DNA from: Clostridiales bacterium
GTDB lineage: Bacteria; Bacillota; Clostridia; Christensenellales; DTU072
Assembly: GCA_012841525.1 (NCBI GenBank)
Contig: DUUO01000023.1
Span: 27,592 to 91,591, forward strand
Reading direction: 5' to 3'
Length of the DNA stretch: 64,000 bases
Every line of letters starts with the position of its first letter. Within the stretch, counting starts at the first letter, position 1. Of this stretch, positions 53,191 to 62,689 are shown piece by piece. The position numbers and the translations under genes are program-made. Below the pieces are notes generated by a model. It was not told the DNA's origin and made no database searches. It saw only the letters and a list, made by a program, of their open reading frames with translations.

Positions 53191-54669
53191 ATGCATATAA
53201 ATTATATATTTGATGAAGTGCTTAGCGAAAAGAATGACAAAGATTTTTATTTTGCATACAAAGATAATAATGGAATTGATAAATATGGCGAAGAGGTTGA
53301 TAGACTTATTTCAGTTCGTCCAAATTCTAAACAACAAATACATAATGATATAAAATATTATAACTTTATACATTTTGGAATGAACACATATACAGGAAGG
53401 GAATGGGGAACGGGAAAAGAAAAACCCAAACAATTTAAATTAAAAAATTTTGATGCAGATAAAGTCGTTAAAATATTAAAAGAAAGTGGCAGCCAAGGAA
53501 TTATTTTAACCGCTAAACATCACGATGGTTTTTGTCTATGGCAAACAGAAACAACTGAGCATAGCATAAAAAATTCACAATATAAAAATGGTAAAGGTGA
53601 TATTGTAAAAGAATTATCTAACGCTTGTGAAAAAGAAAATATGTTTTTTGGTATATATCTATCTCCATGGGATAAAAATGCTAAAGAATATGGTAAAGAT
53701 GAATATAATGATTTTTATTTAAGGCAATTAAATGAACTTACAACAAGATATGGTTCTTTATTTGAAATTTGGTTAGATGGTGCAAAAGATAAGAAAGTCG
53801 AAAATTTTAAATACAATTTTGACGCATTTTATAGCATGATTAGAGAGAATCAACCAAATGCAGTAATTGCAATAATGGGTCCAGATGTTAGATGGATTGG
53901 TAACGAAAGAGGACTTATTAGAGAAAATGAATGGTCGGTTGTACCAAAACATTTATCAAGTTTTGATGATTGTTTAAATCAAAATAACTATAACCAAAAA
54001 ACTTTGAATGTGACTTCATCAAAATTAGGAGACAGAGATATTTTAAAAAGGTATGAGTCTCTTATGTGGTACCCAGCGGAAATGGATATAAGCATAAGAA
54101 AAGGTTGGTTTTATCATTGGTTTCAAAAGCCTAAAAAATCAGAAGATTTAGAACAAATTTATTATAATTCAGTTGGAAAAAATGCTTCGCTATTGTTAAA
54201 TGTACCTCTAAATAAAAAAGGAGAAATTGCAAAAAAAGACAAAGAAGCATTGGAAAAGTTTGGCGAAAAAATTAAATCAACTTTAAAAAACGAAATTAAA
54301 TATTCAGCCAGTATAGGAAACACTATAAAATATAGAAATATATTAAGTGAAGTTTTATCTTCATCTGACAATAAAAGTGTAGCTTTTTTGGAAGGTGAAT
54401 ATCTTTTGAATCTAAAATTAGATAACAAAGAAAGCGTCAGAGAAATTCATATAAGAGAAGATATTGTTGAAGGACAAAGAATAGAAAAGTTTGATATATA
54501 TTTTGAATCAAAAAATAAATGGTTATTAGTTGCAAAGTGTGGAAATGTTGGGTCATTAAGAATAGTTAGATTTTCAGATGATTTGCCTAAAACAGATGAA
54601 ATAAAAATAGCTATTTCACAATCACGTTCAGATCCAATTTTACGAACTATTAAAATTTATTCATATTAG
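53191..54669 (+). CDS. Alpha-L-fucosidase (GH29), predicted cytoplasmic
   Basis: FIHFGMNTYTGREWGTG, GIILTAKHHDGFCLW, EIWLDGAKDK; no signal peptide. Confidence 0.9.
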   Translation: MHINYIFDEVLSEKNDKDFYFAYKDNNGIDKYGEEVDRLISVRPNSKQQIHNDIKYYNFIHFGMNTYTGREWGTGKEKPKQFKLKNFDADKVVKILKESGSQGIILTAKHHDGFCLWQTETTEHSIKNSQYKNGKGDIVKELSNACEKENMFFGIYLSPWDKNAKEYGKDEYNDFYLRQLNELTTRYGSLFEIWLDGAKDKKVENFKYNFDAFYSMIRENQPNAVIAIMGPDVRWIGNERGLIRENEWSVVPKHLSSFDDCLNQNNYNQKTLNVTSSKLGDRDILKRYESLMWYPAEMDISIRKGWFYHWFQKPKKSEDLEQIYYNSVGKNASLLLNVPLNKKGEIAKKDKEALEKFGEKIKSTLKNEIKYSASIGNTIKYRNILSEVLSSSDNKSVAFLEGEYLLNLKLDNKESVREIHIREDIVEGQRIEKFDIYFESKNKWLLVAKCGNVGSLRIVRFSDDLPKTDEIKIAISQSRSDPILRTIKIYSY

Positions 54670-54922
54670 GATTATTTGCATTATATTGTATTACTTTCAT
54701 AAGACTTAGCAACTTTGCATCCCATTATATTTTATATCGCTTTCATAGGGCGATAAGTCAATAATGTAAAAATATATGCTATGAATATGCTTATAAAAAT
54801 TCTAATAAAGAAGTTAATATCTACATTTACAAATAAATATAAAATTTTATATTGTCACACTTCTTTTATCGTGTTACAATCTAAATTAAGTATAATTTAT
54901 TAGTAAAGTTTTGGAGGGATTG

Positions 54923-56524
54923 ATGAAAAAAAATAATAAGAAAACTTGGAAAAATTTCAAACATAAAGACAACATAAAAAATGCTGTATTGGCTTTTCAG
55001 CATATGTTTGCTATGCTTGGCGCTACTATCGTTGTTCCAATTCTTGCAAATATGAGTATTTCTATGGCTTTAATTGGTGCAGGGTTAGGAACTATATTGT
55101 TTTACTTTATAACGCAAAAGAAAGTTCCAGTATTTTTAGGTAGCTCTTTTGCTTTTTTACCAGCACTTATGGCAATAGTAGGGACTAAAACACCATATAC
55201 GCAAGAGTGGCAAGCAGCGATGGCAACAGCCATTGTTGGTATTTTGATTGCTGGAACAATTTATATTATTTTTTCAATAATAATAAAATTTATTGGTGTT
55301 CAAAAAATAAGAAAATTATTCCCTGCTGAAGTAGTAGGTCCTATTATCATACTTATTGGTATGATTTTAGTTCCAAAAATGTTTTATAACAATATAATAA
55401 CTACCTATGGAGAGCCTTGGAAAAATTGGACAACAGCATTAATTACTGCTTTAACTATCGTTATTATTAATTCTGTTGCACCAAAAGATAGCTTTTTGAA
55501 AGTTATTCCTATTCTTTTAGGTTTTGTTGTAGGATATATTTATGCAGCAATAGTTGGATTAATAGATTATAGTGATGCGTTTTCCAAAGATAATATTATA
55601 ATTTTCCAAAATATCGGAAGAGAGTTTTCATTTTATAAAGGATTTGGTTTAGCAAAAGGTTCTGAATATGGAACTGCAATTTTAATGATCGCACCAATTG
55701 CCATTGTCACATTTATGGAACATCTTGGTGATATCTCTGCAAACAGTATAATCTGTGAAAAAGATTTTATGGTAGATCCTGGCTTAAATAGAACTATACT
55801 AGGAGATGGAGTAGCAACCATGGTAAGTGGACTAATTGGCGCTCCTCCAAATACAACATATGGCGAAAACACAGCTGTATTAGCAATAACAAAAAATTAT
55901 AATCCCAAAAATATTTTTTATGCTGCATGTCTTGCTATTTTCTTTGGAATCTTTTCTGTTTTTGGAGATTTTCTAGGCACGATACCACCAGCTGTTATCG
56001 GTGGTGCATCCATAATATTATTTGGAATGATATCGGCATCTGGGTTAAGGGCAATAGTTGATGCAAAAGTTGATTTTAACAATAGTAGAAATATGATAAT
56101 AGTTTCGATAATACTCTCCATAGGTTTAGGGTTAAATACAATGAGTATGGTTGGAGATGCTTTGGCACAGCAAGGTGCAGATCCTAATTTTGCGAATAAA
56201 TTCAAAATTGTGGCTGGTGATGTTGAAATTTCACCTCTTGCAATTGCAACACTTGTGGGAATTGTATTGAATTTAATAATGCCAAATAAAGAGGAAAAGA
56301 AAGCACAATATACATATTTAAATTTGACAAGTGAGGAAACTGACAAAGAAATTGTTAACATACAAGAACATAATAAAGAAACAAATAATGATGTCGATTC
56401 AATAGATGTTAATGAAGCTACAAATGAAGAAAACTCAGATGTTGATGTTGACACAATAGAGGTTGATAAAGCTACAAATGAAGATAATTCAGAAGCAAAA
56501 TCAAATGATGATTTAAATAATTAA
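54923..56524 (+). CDS. uraA: Uracil-xanthine permease family transporter
   Basis: AFQHMFAMLGATIVVPILAN; PNTTYGENTAVLAITK; upstream of upp. ATG 54923 preferred over TTG 54911, which overlaps the RBS. Confidence 0.92.
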   Translation: MKKNNKKTWKNFKHKDNIKNAVLAFQHMFAMLGATIVVPILANMSISMALIGAGLGTILFYFITQKKVPVFLGSSFAFLPALMAIVGTKTPYTQEWQAAMATAIVGILIAGTIYIIFSIIIKFIGVQKIRKLFPAEVVGPIIILIGMILVPKMFYNNIITTYGEPWKNWTTALITALTIVIINSVAPKDSFLKVIPILLGFVVGYIYAAIVGLIDYSDAFSKDNIIIFQNIGREFSFYKGFGLAKGSEYGTAILMIAPIAIVTFMEHLGDISANSIICEKDFMVDPGLNRTILGDGVATMVSGLIGAPPNTTYGENTAVLAITKNYNPKNIFYAACLAIFFGIFSVFGDFLGTIPPAVIGGASIILFGMISASGLRAIVDAKVDFNNSRNMIIVSIILSIGLGLNTMSMVGDALAQQGADPNFANKFKIVAGDVEISPLAIATLVGIVLNLIMPNKEEKKAQYTYLNLTSEETDKEIVNIQEHNKETNNDVDSIDVNEATNEENSDVDVDTIEVDKATNEDNSEAKSNDDLNN

Positions 56525-56558
56525 TAGAATTTTTAATAAATACATAAAAGGAGATAAA

Positions 56559-57200
56559 ATGCAAAAATTTGAAAATGTAAGAGTCTTTGATCACCCATTA
56601 ATCGCACATAAAATTGCATTATTGAGAGATGAAAAAACTAACACAAAACACTTTAGAGAACTGGTTGAAGAAATTACTGCTTTGATGGCATATGAGGCAT
56701 TAAAAGATGTCCCAACAAAAAAGGTTACTGTTAAAACGCCTCTTGAGTCATGTACGCAAAATGTTGTTGAAGATGATAGTGTTGTTATCGTTCCTATATT
56801 AAGAGCAGGTCTAGGAATGGTCAATGGAGTTCATACATTATTCCCAACAGCGAAAGTAGGTCATATTGGAATATATAGAGATGAAAAAAGCTTGTTACCA
56901 CAAGAATATTATTGTAAGTTGCCAGATCATATTGAAGATAAAATTTGTATTGTTTTAGACCCAATGTTGGCAACGGGTGGTAGTGCAAAAGCAACAATAG
57001 ATATATTGAAGAAAAAGTATGGTTGCAAAAAAATAAAATTGATGTCTATAATTGCTGCTCCAGAAGGATTAGAGGCAGTGGCTACTGCTCATAAAGATGT
57101 TAAAATTTTTGTTTCTGCAGTTGATCGTCAACTTAATGAAAAAGGATATATTTTACCAGGTCTTGGAGATGCTGGTGATAGGTTATTTGGAACAAAATAA
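56559..57200 (+). CDS. upp: Uracil phosphoribosyltransferase
   Basis: VPILRAGLGMVNGV; DPMLATGGSA. Confidence 0.97.
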   Translation: MQKFENVRVFDHPLIAHKIALLRDEKTNTKHFRELVEEITALMAYEALKDVPTKKVTVKTPLESCTQNVVEDDSVVIVPILRAGLGMVNGVHTLFPTAKVGHIGIYRDEKSLLPQEYYCKLPDHIEDKICIVLDPMLATGGSAKATIDILKKKYGCKKIKLMSIIAAPEGLEAVATAHKDVKIFVSAVDRQLNEKGYILPGLGDAGDRLFGTK

Positions 57201-57359
57201 CAAAAAATTTGATATATTATAGAAGTTGTCGATAGATTGCTTAGGGCAAAACAACAAAAACATTTATGTTTTGAAATGTTATTAAAAGATTGTTTTCATA
57301 AAACAACAAATATTTCAATTTTAATATGATGTTGAAATAATAAAATGAGGTGGGTAGGG

Positions 57360-58430
57360 ATGGAAAATGAGAATTCGACGAAAAAGAAAATAAGTAAATA
57401 TTTCCTTGTATATACTGCTTTTGTTATTTTAAGTTTTGCTAGAGCAATTTCAACTTATGTGTTTATTGTTCCAAATGCTTTTGCTCCTGGAGGAATTGGA
57501 GGCATTGCTTCCATAGTTTATAATGTGGTTAAACTATATAATCCTTCTCTTGCTGAAAGTGTTTTTAATCCCGCAGTTATAGTTTTAGTTTTAAATATTC
57601 CGTTACTTATTATAGCGTTTTTTAAATTGAACAAGCGATTTGCTTTTAATACTGCCTTATGTGTTTTGCTTTACTCTGGATTTATGGGGCTTTTTTCTTT
57701 GGTAAATTTTCCTGTGTTCCAAGGAGCACTTGACACAGGAATCGTTATAGTTGCTGCATTAGTTGGTGGCATCTTAGCTGGAGTTTCTTTAGGTTTTTTA
57801 TTAATTCTCAACTCTTCACTTGGAGGCACAGATATTATTGCTAGATTAGGATATAAGAAAAACCCAAATATAAATGTATATTGGCAAATTTTTGCATTTG
57901 ACAGCATTATTGTATTGTTTTCTGGAATTATTGGTATAATAAACGCAAAAGGAAAAGATGTTAATGAAGCATTTCTTGCAATATCATTACCAATATTTTA
58001 TTCATTTATTACGCTTTATATAACATCTAAAGTTGCAGATGTTATTATCAATGGACTAGAAACAAGTTATGTTTTCAATATTATTACATCAAAACCTGAA
58101 GAAATTAGTAAAGCCGTAGTTGCTGAATTAAAAAGGGGTGGAACAATTTTAGATGGAAAAGGGATATATACCCAATATAACAGGATGATTTTAATTTGTG
58201 TTGTAAAGAAAAGACAAGCTTCTCAATTAAAAAAGATTATTGCAACAATAGACCCTGAAGCATTTATATATGTAAATAAAGCAACTGAAGTTTCTGGGTA
58301 TGGATTTAGATCTCAAGCAGAAATGTTTGATGGGGGAAAAGATTTTGATTTAATTTTTAGCAAAAGAAAGCAAAGTAAAGAAGAACCATCTAAAGAAGAT
58401 TCTTCAAAAGAAGAAAATATTAATAAGTAA
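57360..58430 (+). CDS. YitT family membrane protein (DUF2179 C-terminus)
   Basis: Polytopic N-terminus with PNAFAPGGIGGIASIV; C-terminal RGGTILDGKGIYTQYNRMILICVVKKRQASQLKKII. Confidence 0.9.
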   Translation: MENENSTKKKISKYFLVYTAFVILSFARAISTYVFIVPNAFAPGGIGGIASIVYNVVKLYNPSLAESVFNPAVIVLVLNIPLLIIAFFKLNKRFAFNTALCVLLYSGFMGLFSLVNFPVFQGALDTGIVIVAALVGGILAGVSLGFLLILNSSLGGTDIIARLGYKKNPNINVYWQIFAFDSIIVLFSGIIGIINAKGKDVNEAFLAISLPIFYSFITLYITSKVADVIINGLETSYVFNIITSKPEEISKAVVAELKRGGTILDGKGIYTQYNRMILICVVKKRQASQLKKIIATIDPEAFIYVNKATEVSGYGFRSQAEMFDGGKDFDLIFSKRKQSKEEPSKEDSSKEENINK

Positions 58431-58522
58431 ATATTTATATCTTTACTATGTTAAAATTACAATAATAGGTGTTGATAACTTTTTTTAGTTAAATTTAAAC
58501 AACATTTTTATATGAAAAAAAT

Positions 58523-58957
58523 ATGTCAAATTTAATTTTTAAAGGATATGTTGTAAAAGAATCAAGTTTTATATTAAATTCTTCTGTTGCCAAAAACAAA
58601 CAACAGTATGTTATAAATCCTAAATTGGAGTTTAATATAAATGTTGCAAATGATATTTTAAAGGTATTAGCAACAGTAAAAATTGAAAACGCACAAGATA
58701 AACCAACTCCATTTGATATAACATTGAAGGCACTTTCAGAATTTAAAATAAAAAACATGGTCAACATTGACTTATTGAGAATTGAAGCATGTGAAACATT
58801 TTATCCGTTTTTAAGAAGTATGATTGCAAATATAACAGTCAATGCAAATATGAATCCTTACTATTTACCATATATTGATTTTAAAAAGCCAGTAGAATCA
58901 AAAAAAGATAGTGCAATTGATAATATCGTAATTAGACCAATAGATGAAAACATATAA
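58523..58957 (+). CDS. SecB-like protein-export chaperone fold protein
   Basis: C-terminal LRIEACETFYPFLRSMIANITVNANMNPYYLPYIDFKKP resembles the SecB CPNxLFPYARE..I..L...G.FP.L.L.PVNF motif. Confidence 0.6.
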   Translation: MSNLIFKGYVVKESSFILNSSVAKNKQQYVINPKLEFNINVANDILKVLATVKIENAQDKPTPFDITLKALSEFKIKNMVNIDLLRIEACETFYPFLRSMIANITVNANMNPYYLPYIDFKKPVESKKDSAIDNIVIRPIDENI

Positions 58958-59044
58958 TAATATACATTATAAATTTAAACAACATAACATATTATTTAAC
59001 AGTTGGACTAAAAATTCAAAAATTCATTAACCTTAATTATAAAA

Positions 59045-59095
59045 ATACTAGAAATATAAAAATACCAGAAATATAAAAATACCAGAAATGCTTTG
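59045..59095 (+). repeat. 17-nt tandem repeat (3 copies) of one terminator arm
   Basis: ATACTAGAAATATAAAA / ATACCAGAAATATAAAA / ATACCAGAAATG at 59045, 59062 and 59079. Confidence 0.85.
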
Positions 59096-59115
59096 ATGCA
59101 AATTCTGGTATTTTA
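59079..59115 (-). terminator. Rho-independent terminator of pckG
   Basis: Minus strand ATACCAGAA...TTTCTGGTAT then TTTT. Confidence 0.8.
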
Positions 59116-59137
59116 TATTAATTATTATATTTTAACT

Positions 59138-60949
59138 TTAATTATATTTACGTGCTCTAAGATTCTTTTTCAATTTATTTAATTCAGTTCTTAATTCTTT
59201 TGGTAGAGTATCGCCAAATGTTTTATCGAAATATTCTTCAATTTTATCTGCTTCTTCTTTCCATACTTCTATGTCGCAATCAAGAATTGATTTTAATTGG
59301 TCAATGGTGAAATCTAAATCTTCAAGATTAATATCTTCTGGTTTTGGCATATATCCAATTGGAGTTTCAACAGCATCTACTGTTCCTTCACAACGACGTA
59401 ATATCCAATCAAGAACTCTCATGTTATCGCCAAATCCTGGCCATATGAAATTGCCATCTTCATCAGTTCTAAACCAATTGACATGGAAAATCTTTGGTCT
59501 ATTTTCAACTTTAATTTTCTTGCCCATATCAAACCAATGTTGGAAATATTCAGCCATATTATATCCACAGAATGGTAACATTGCCATTGGATCTCTTCTA
59601 ACAACACCAACAGCACCAGCTGCAGCTGCAGTTGTTTCAGAAGCCATTGTAACTCCCAAGAATACACCATGTTTCCAATCTCTTGCTTCATATACTAGTG
59701 GAGCTGATTTTGCTCTACGTCCGCCAAATAACATTGCAGTAATTGGAACTCCTCTTGGATTTTCAAATTCACTAGAAAGAACAGGGCAATTAATTGCTGG
59801 AGCTGTAAATCTACTATTTGGATTTGCTCCTTTAATTGGTTTACCATTACTGTCAACCATACCTGGAGACCATTTATTTCCTAGCCAATCATAAACATTC
59901 TTTGGAGGATTTTTATCTAATCCTTCCCACCATACAGTCTTATTTTTTTGGTTATATACAACATTTGTAAAAATGGTATTTTTTCTTGTTGATTCAAGAG
60001 CATTTGGATTTGATTTTGCGTTTGTACCAGGTGCAACTCCGAAGAAACCATTTTCTGGATTTACTGCATATAATTTTCCACCTCTACCTTTTCTTATCCA
60101 AGCAATGTCATCGCCAACTGTCCAAACTTTATATCCTTTATCGGCATATACTTTAGGTGGAATTAACATTGCTAAATTTGTTTTTCCACAAGCGGAAGGG
60201 AAAGCACCTGTTATATATTTAATTTCTCCATCTGGTTTTTCAATTCCCAAAATTAACATATGTTCAGCCATCCATCCTTCTTTCCAGCCTTGATATGATG
60301 CAATTCTTAAAGCAAAGCATTTTTTACCAAGTAAAACATTTCCACCGTAACCACTATTTAATGAGTAAATCAAATTGTCTTGTGGAAAATGGCAGATATA
60401 ACGATTTTCAAGCTCTAATTTAACTTTACTGTGAATACCTTTAACAAATTCACCAGTTTTATCGATTTTATCAAGAACTCTCTTATGAACTCTTGTCATT
60501 ATCATCATATTTAATACAACATAAATGCTATCTGTAAGCTCAATTCCATATTTTGCAAATGGTGAGCCAATTTTACACATAGAATATGGAATTACATACA
60601 TAGTTCTTCCTTTCATAGCACCTTTTGCAATATTATCAAGCATTTCATAGGTTTCTTTTGGATCTTTCCAATGATTTGAAGGACCTGCTTCTTCTTTTGT
60701 TTCTGTGCAGATAAATGTTCTATCTTCTACACGTGCTACATCATTTGGAGCAGTTCTATGATACAAACAGCCTGGCATAAGTTTGTTGTTTAATTTTATT
60801 ATTTCACCAGTGCTTACTGCTTCTTTAGTCAATTCTCTTGTTTGTTTTTTGCTTCCATCGATGAGTACAATGTCATCTGGTTGCATCAAATTAGCATATT
60901 TTTCAATAAAATCTTTAATTTCTTTATTGTCAGTAAATGTAATATTCAT
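59138..60949 (-). CDS. pckG: Phosphoenolpyruvate carboxykinase (GTP)
   Basis: 603 aa; FPSACGKTNLAMLIPP, GDDIAWIRKG, NPENGFFGVAPGTN, SETTAAAAG; GGAGG on minus strand. Confidence 0.97.
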   Translation of the reverse strand: MNITFTDNKEIKDFIEKYANLMQPDDIVLIDGSKKQTRELTKEAVSTGEIIKLNNKLMPGCLYHRTAPNDVARVEDRTFICTETKEEAGPSNHWKDPKETYEMLDNIAKGAMKGRTMYVIPYSMCKIGSPFAKYGIELTDSIYVVLNMMIMTRVHKRVLDKIDKTGEFVKGIHSKVKLELENRYICHFPQDNLIYSLNSGYGGNVLLGKKCFALRIASYQGWKEGWMAEHMLILGIEKPDGEIKYITGAFPSACGKTNLAMLIPPKVYADKGYKVWTVGDDIAWIRKGRGGKLYAVNPENGFFGVAPGTNAKSNPNALESTRKNTIFTNVVYNQKNKTVWWEGLDKNPPKNVYDWLGNKWSPGMVDSNGKPIKGANPNSRFTAPAINCPVLSSEFENPRGVPITAMLFGGRRAKSAPLVYEARDWKHGVFLGVTMASETTAAAAGAVGVVRRDPMAMLPFCGYNMAEYFQHWFDMGKKIKVENRPKIFHVNWFRTDEDGNFIWPGFGDNMRVLDWILRRCEGTVDAVETPIGYMPKPEDINLEDLDFTIDQLKSILDCDIEVWKEEADKIEEYFDKTFGDTLPKELRTELNKLKKNLRARKYN

Positions 60950-61208
60950 TAAATGCCTCCTAAAAATTATTACTTTGATTATATCATTTTAAATGCATTT
61001 ATTACAATAAAATAAGGGTAAAAAAGCGAATATCAACTCTTTTATAAATTTTCATTCTAAATAAATAATGAATTTGAAAAATGGTATACTTTTATGTTTG
61101 AACTCATTATATATTATGAACTACTTTGTAACGGTTCTTTATGTTGACTAAAATGGCCTAAATTAATATAATACTTTAAAGACTTAATAGAATACAGGAG
61201 TGATTTAT

Positions 61209-62465
61209 ATGAAAAAACCATTTGTATCATTAGAAAAAATAAAAGAGATAGTAAAAACATATCCAACGCCTTTTCATATATATGATAAAAAAGGCATTGA
61301 AGACAATATGAAAGAATTGTTGGATGCTTTTAGTTGGAATAAAGGATTTAAAGAATATTTTGCAGTTAAAGCAACGCCTAATCCTGCAATCATTAAAATA
61401 CTAAAAAAAGGTGGTTGCGGAGTTGACTGTTCTTCATATACAGAGCTTTTAATGGCTGAAAAGCTTGGTTTTAGAGGAGATGAAATTATGTTTTCATCTA
61501 ATGAAACTGAAGCAAGAGAGTATGTATTAGCAAGAAAACTTAATGCAATAATAAATTTAGATGACATTACTCATATTGAATATTTAGAAGAACATGCTGG
61601 AATTCCAGAAAAAATTAGCCTTAGATATAATCCAGGTGGAGAATTTAAAATAGGAACATCCATTATGGGAAATCCAGCTGAAGCAAAATATGGGCTTACA
61701 ACAGAGCAAATGTATGAAGCTGTTAAAATTTTAATGAAAAAAGGTGTTAAAGAGTTTGGAGTGCATGCATTTTTAGCAAGTAATACAATTGGAAATGAAT
61801 ATTATCCTACTCTTGCAAAGGTTCTTTTTGAAAGAATTGCTGACATAAAAAAACAAACAGGGGCAAATTTTGTATTTGCAAATTTGAGTGGTGGAATTGG
61901 CGTTCCATATAGACCCGAAGAAAAAAAGGCAGATATACATGTAATTTCTGAGGGTGTTAAAAAGGCATATGAAGAAATTTTAGTTCCTGCTAATATGGGA
62001 AATGTAAAAATATTTACTGAATTAGGAAGATATATGCTAGCTCCTTATGGTGGCCTTGTTACAGAGGTAATCCACTTTAAGCATACTCATAAAGAATATG
62101 TGGGTGTAGATGCTTGTGCGGCTCATTTAATGCGTCCTGCAATTTACGGCGCTTATCATCATATAACTGTTTTAGGTAAAGAAAATGTCAAACCAGACTA
62201 CAAATGTGATGTCGTAGGTTCACTTTGTGAAAACAGTGATAAATTTGCTATAGATAGAGTTATTCCAAAGGTGGAAAGAGGCGACTATTTATTCATTCAT
62301 GATGCTGGTGCACATGGACATGCTATGGGTTATAACTATAACGGAAAATTGAGAAGTGCTGAAATTCTATTAAATGAAGATGGATCATATGAATTAATAA
62401 GAAGGGCAGAAACACCAAAAGACTATTTCGCTACATTAGATATTTATCCTGAATTTCAAGATTAA
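61209..62465 (+). CDS. lysA: Diaminopimelate decarboxylase-like PLP enzyme
   Basis: FKEYFAVKATPNPAIIKILKKGGCGVDCSSYTELLMAEK, GRYMLAPYGGLVTEV. Confidence 0.85.
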   Translation: MKKPFVSLEKIKEIVKTYPTPFHIYDKKGIEDNMKELLDAFSWNKGFKEYFAVKATPNPAIIKILKKGGCGVDCSSYTELLMAEKLGFRGDEIMFSSNETEAREYVLARKLNAIINLDDITHIEYLEEHAGIPEKISLRYNPGGEFKIGTSIMGNPAEAKYGLTTEQMYEAVKILMKKGVKEFGVHAFLASNTIGNEYYPTLAKVLFERIADIKKQTGANFVFANLSGGIGVPYRPEEKKADIHVISEGVKKAYEEILVPANMGNVKIFTELGRYMLAPYGGLVTEVIHFKHTHKEYVGVDACAAHLMRPAIYGAYHHITVLGKENVKPDYKCDVVGSLCENSDKFAIDRVIPKVERGDYLFIHDAGAHGHAMGYNYNGKLRSAEILLNEDGSYELIRRAETPKDYFATLDIYPEFQD

Positions 62466-62689
62466 AATTAATGTTAGCTATTAATATAACTATTTTATAA
62501 AACAGATTTTTGCATACTTTAAAATTAATTAAGGTATGCAATAATTTTTTTAAGATAAAATATTTTATGTTTAGTTATAGCCATATTGATTATTAAAATT
62601 TCTAAAAGTTATATAAAAATTTTGTGCTACATTGATTATACACATATAAAATGTTATATAATTGAATTGTAAATTAAGTAAGTGGTTCT

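Noticed and set aside
54670-54910. Pyrimidine attenuator or riboswitch upstream of uraA-upp
   Set aside because: Only a weak ATCGC/GCGAT hairpin and a loose direct repeat; no PyrR-type anti-antiterminator motif or terminator recognised.
55918-56454. 178-aa minus-strand ORF
   Set aside because: Antisense to uraA and its acidic tail; no family resemblance.
59271-59894. 207-aa plus-strand ORF inside pckG
   Set aside because: Antisense to a highly conserved enzyme; no RBS or family resemblance.
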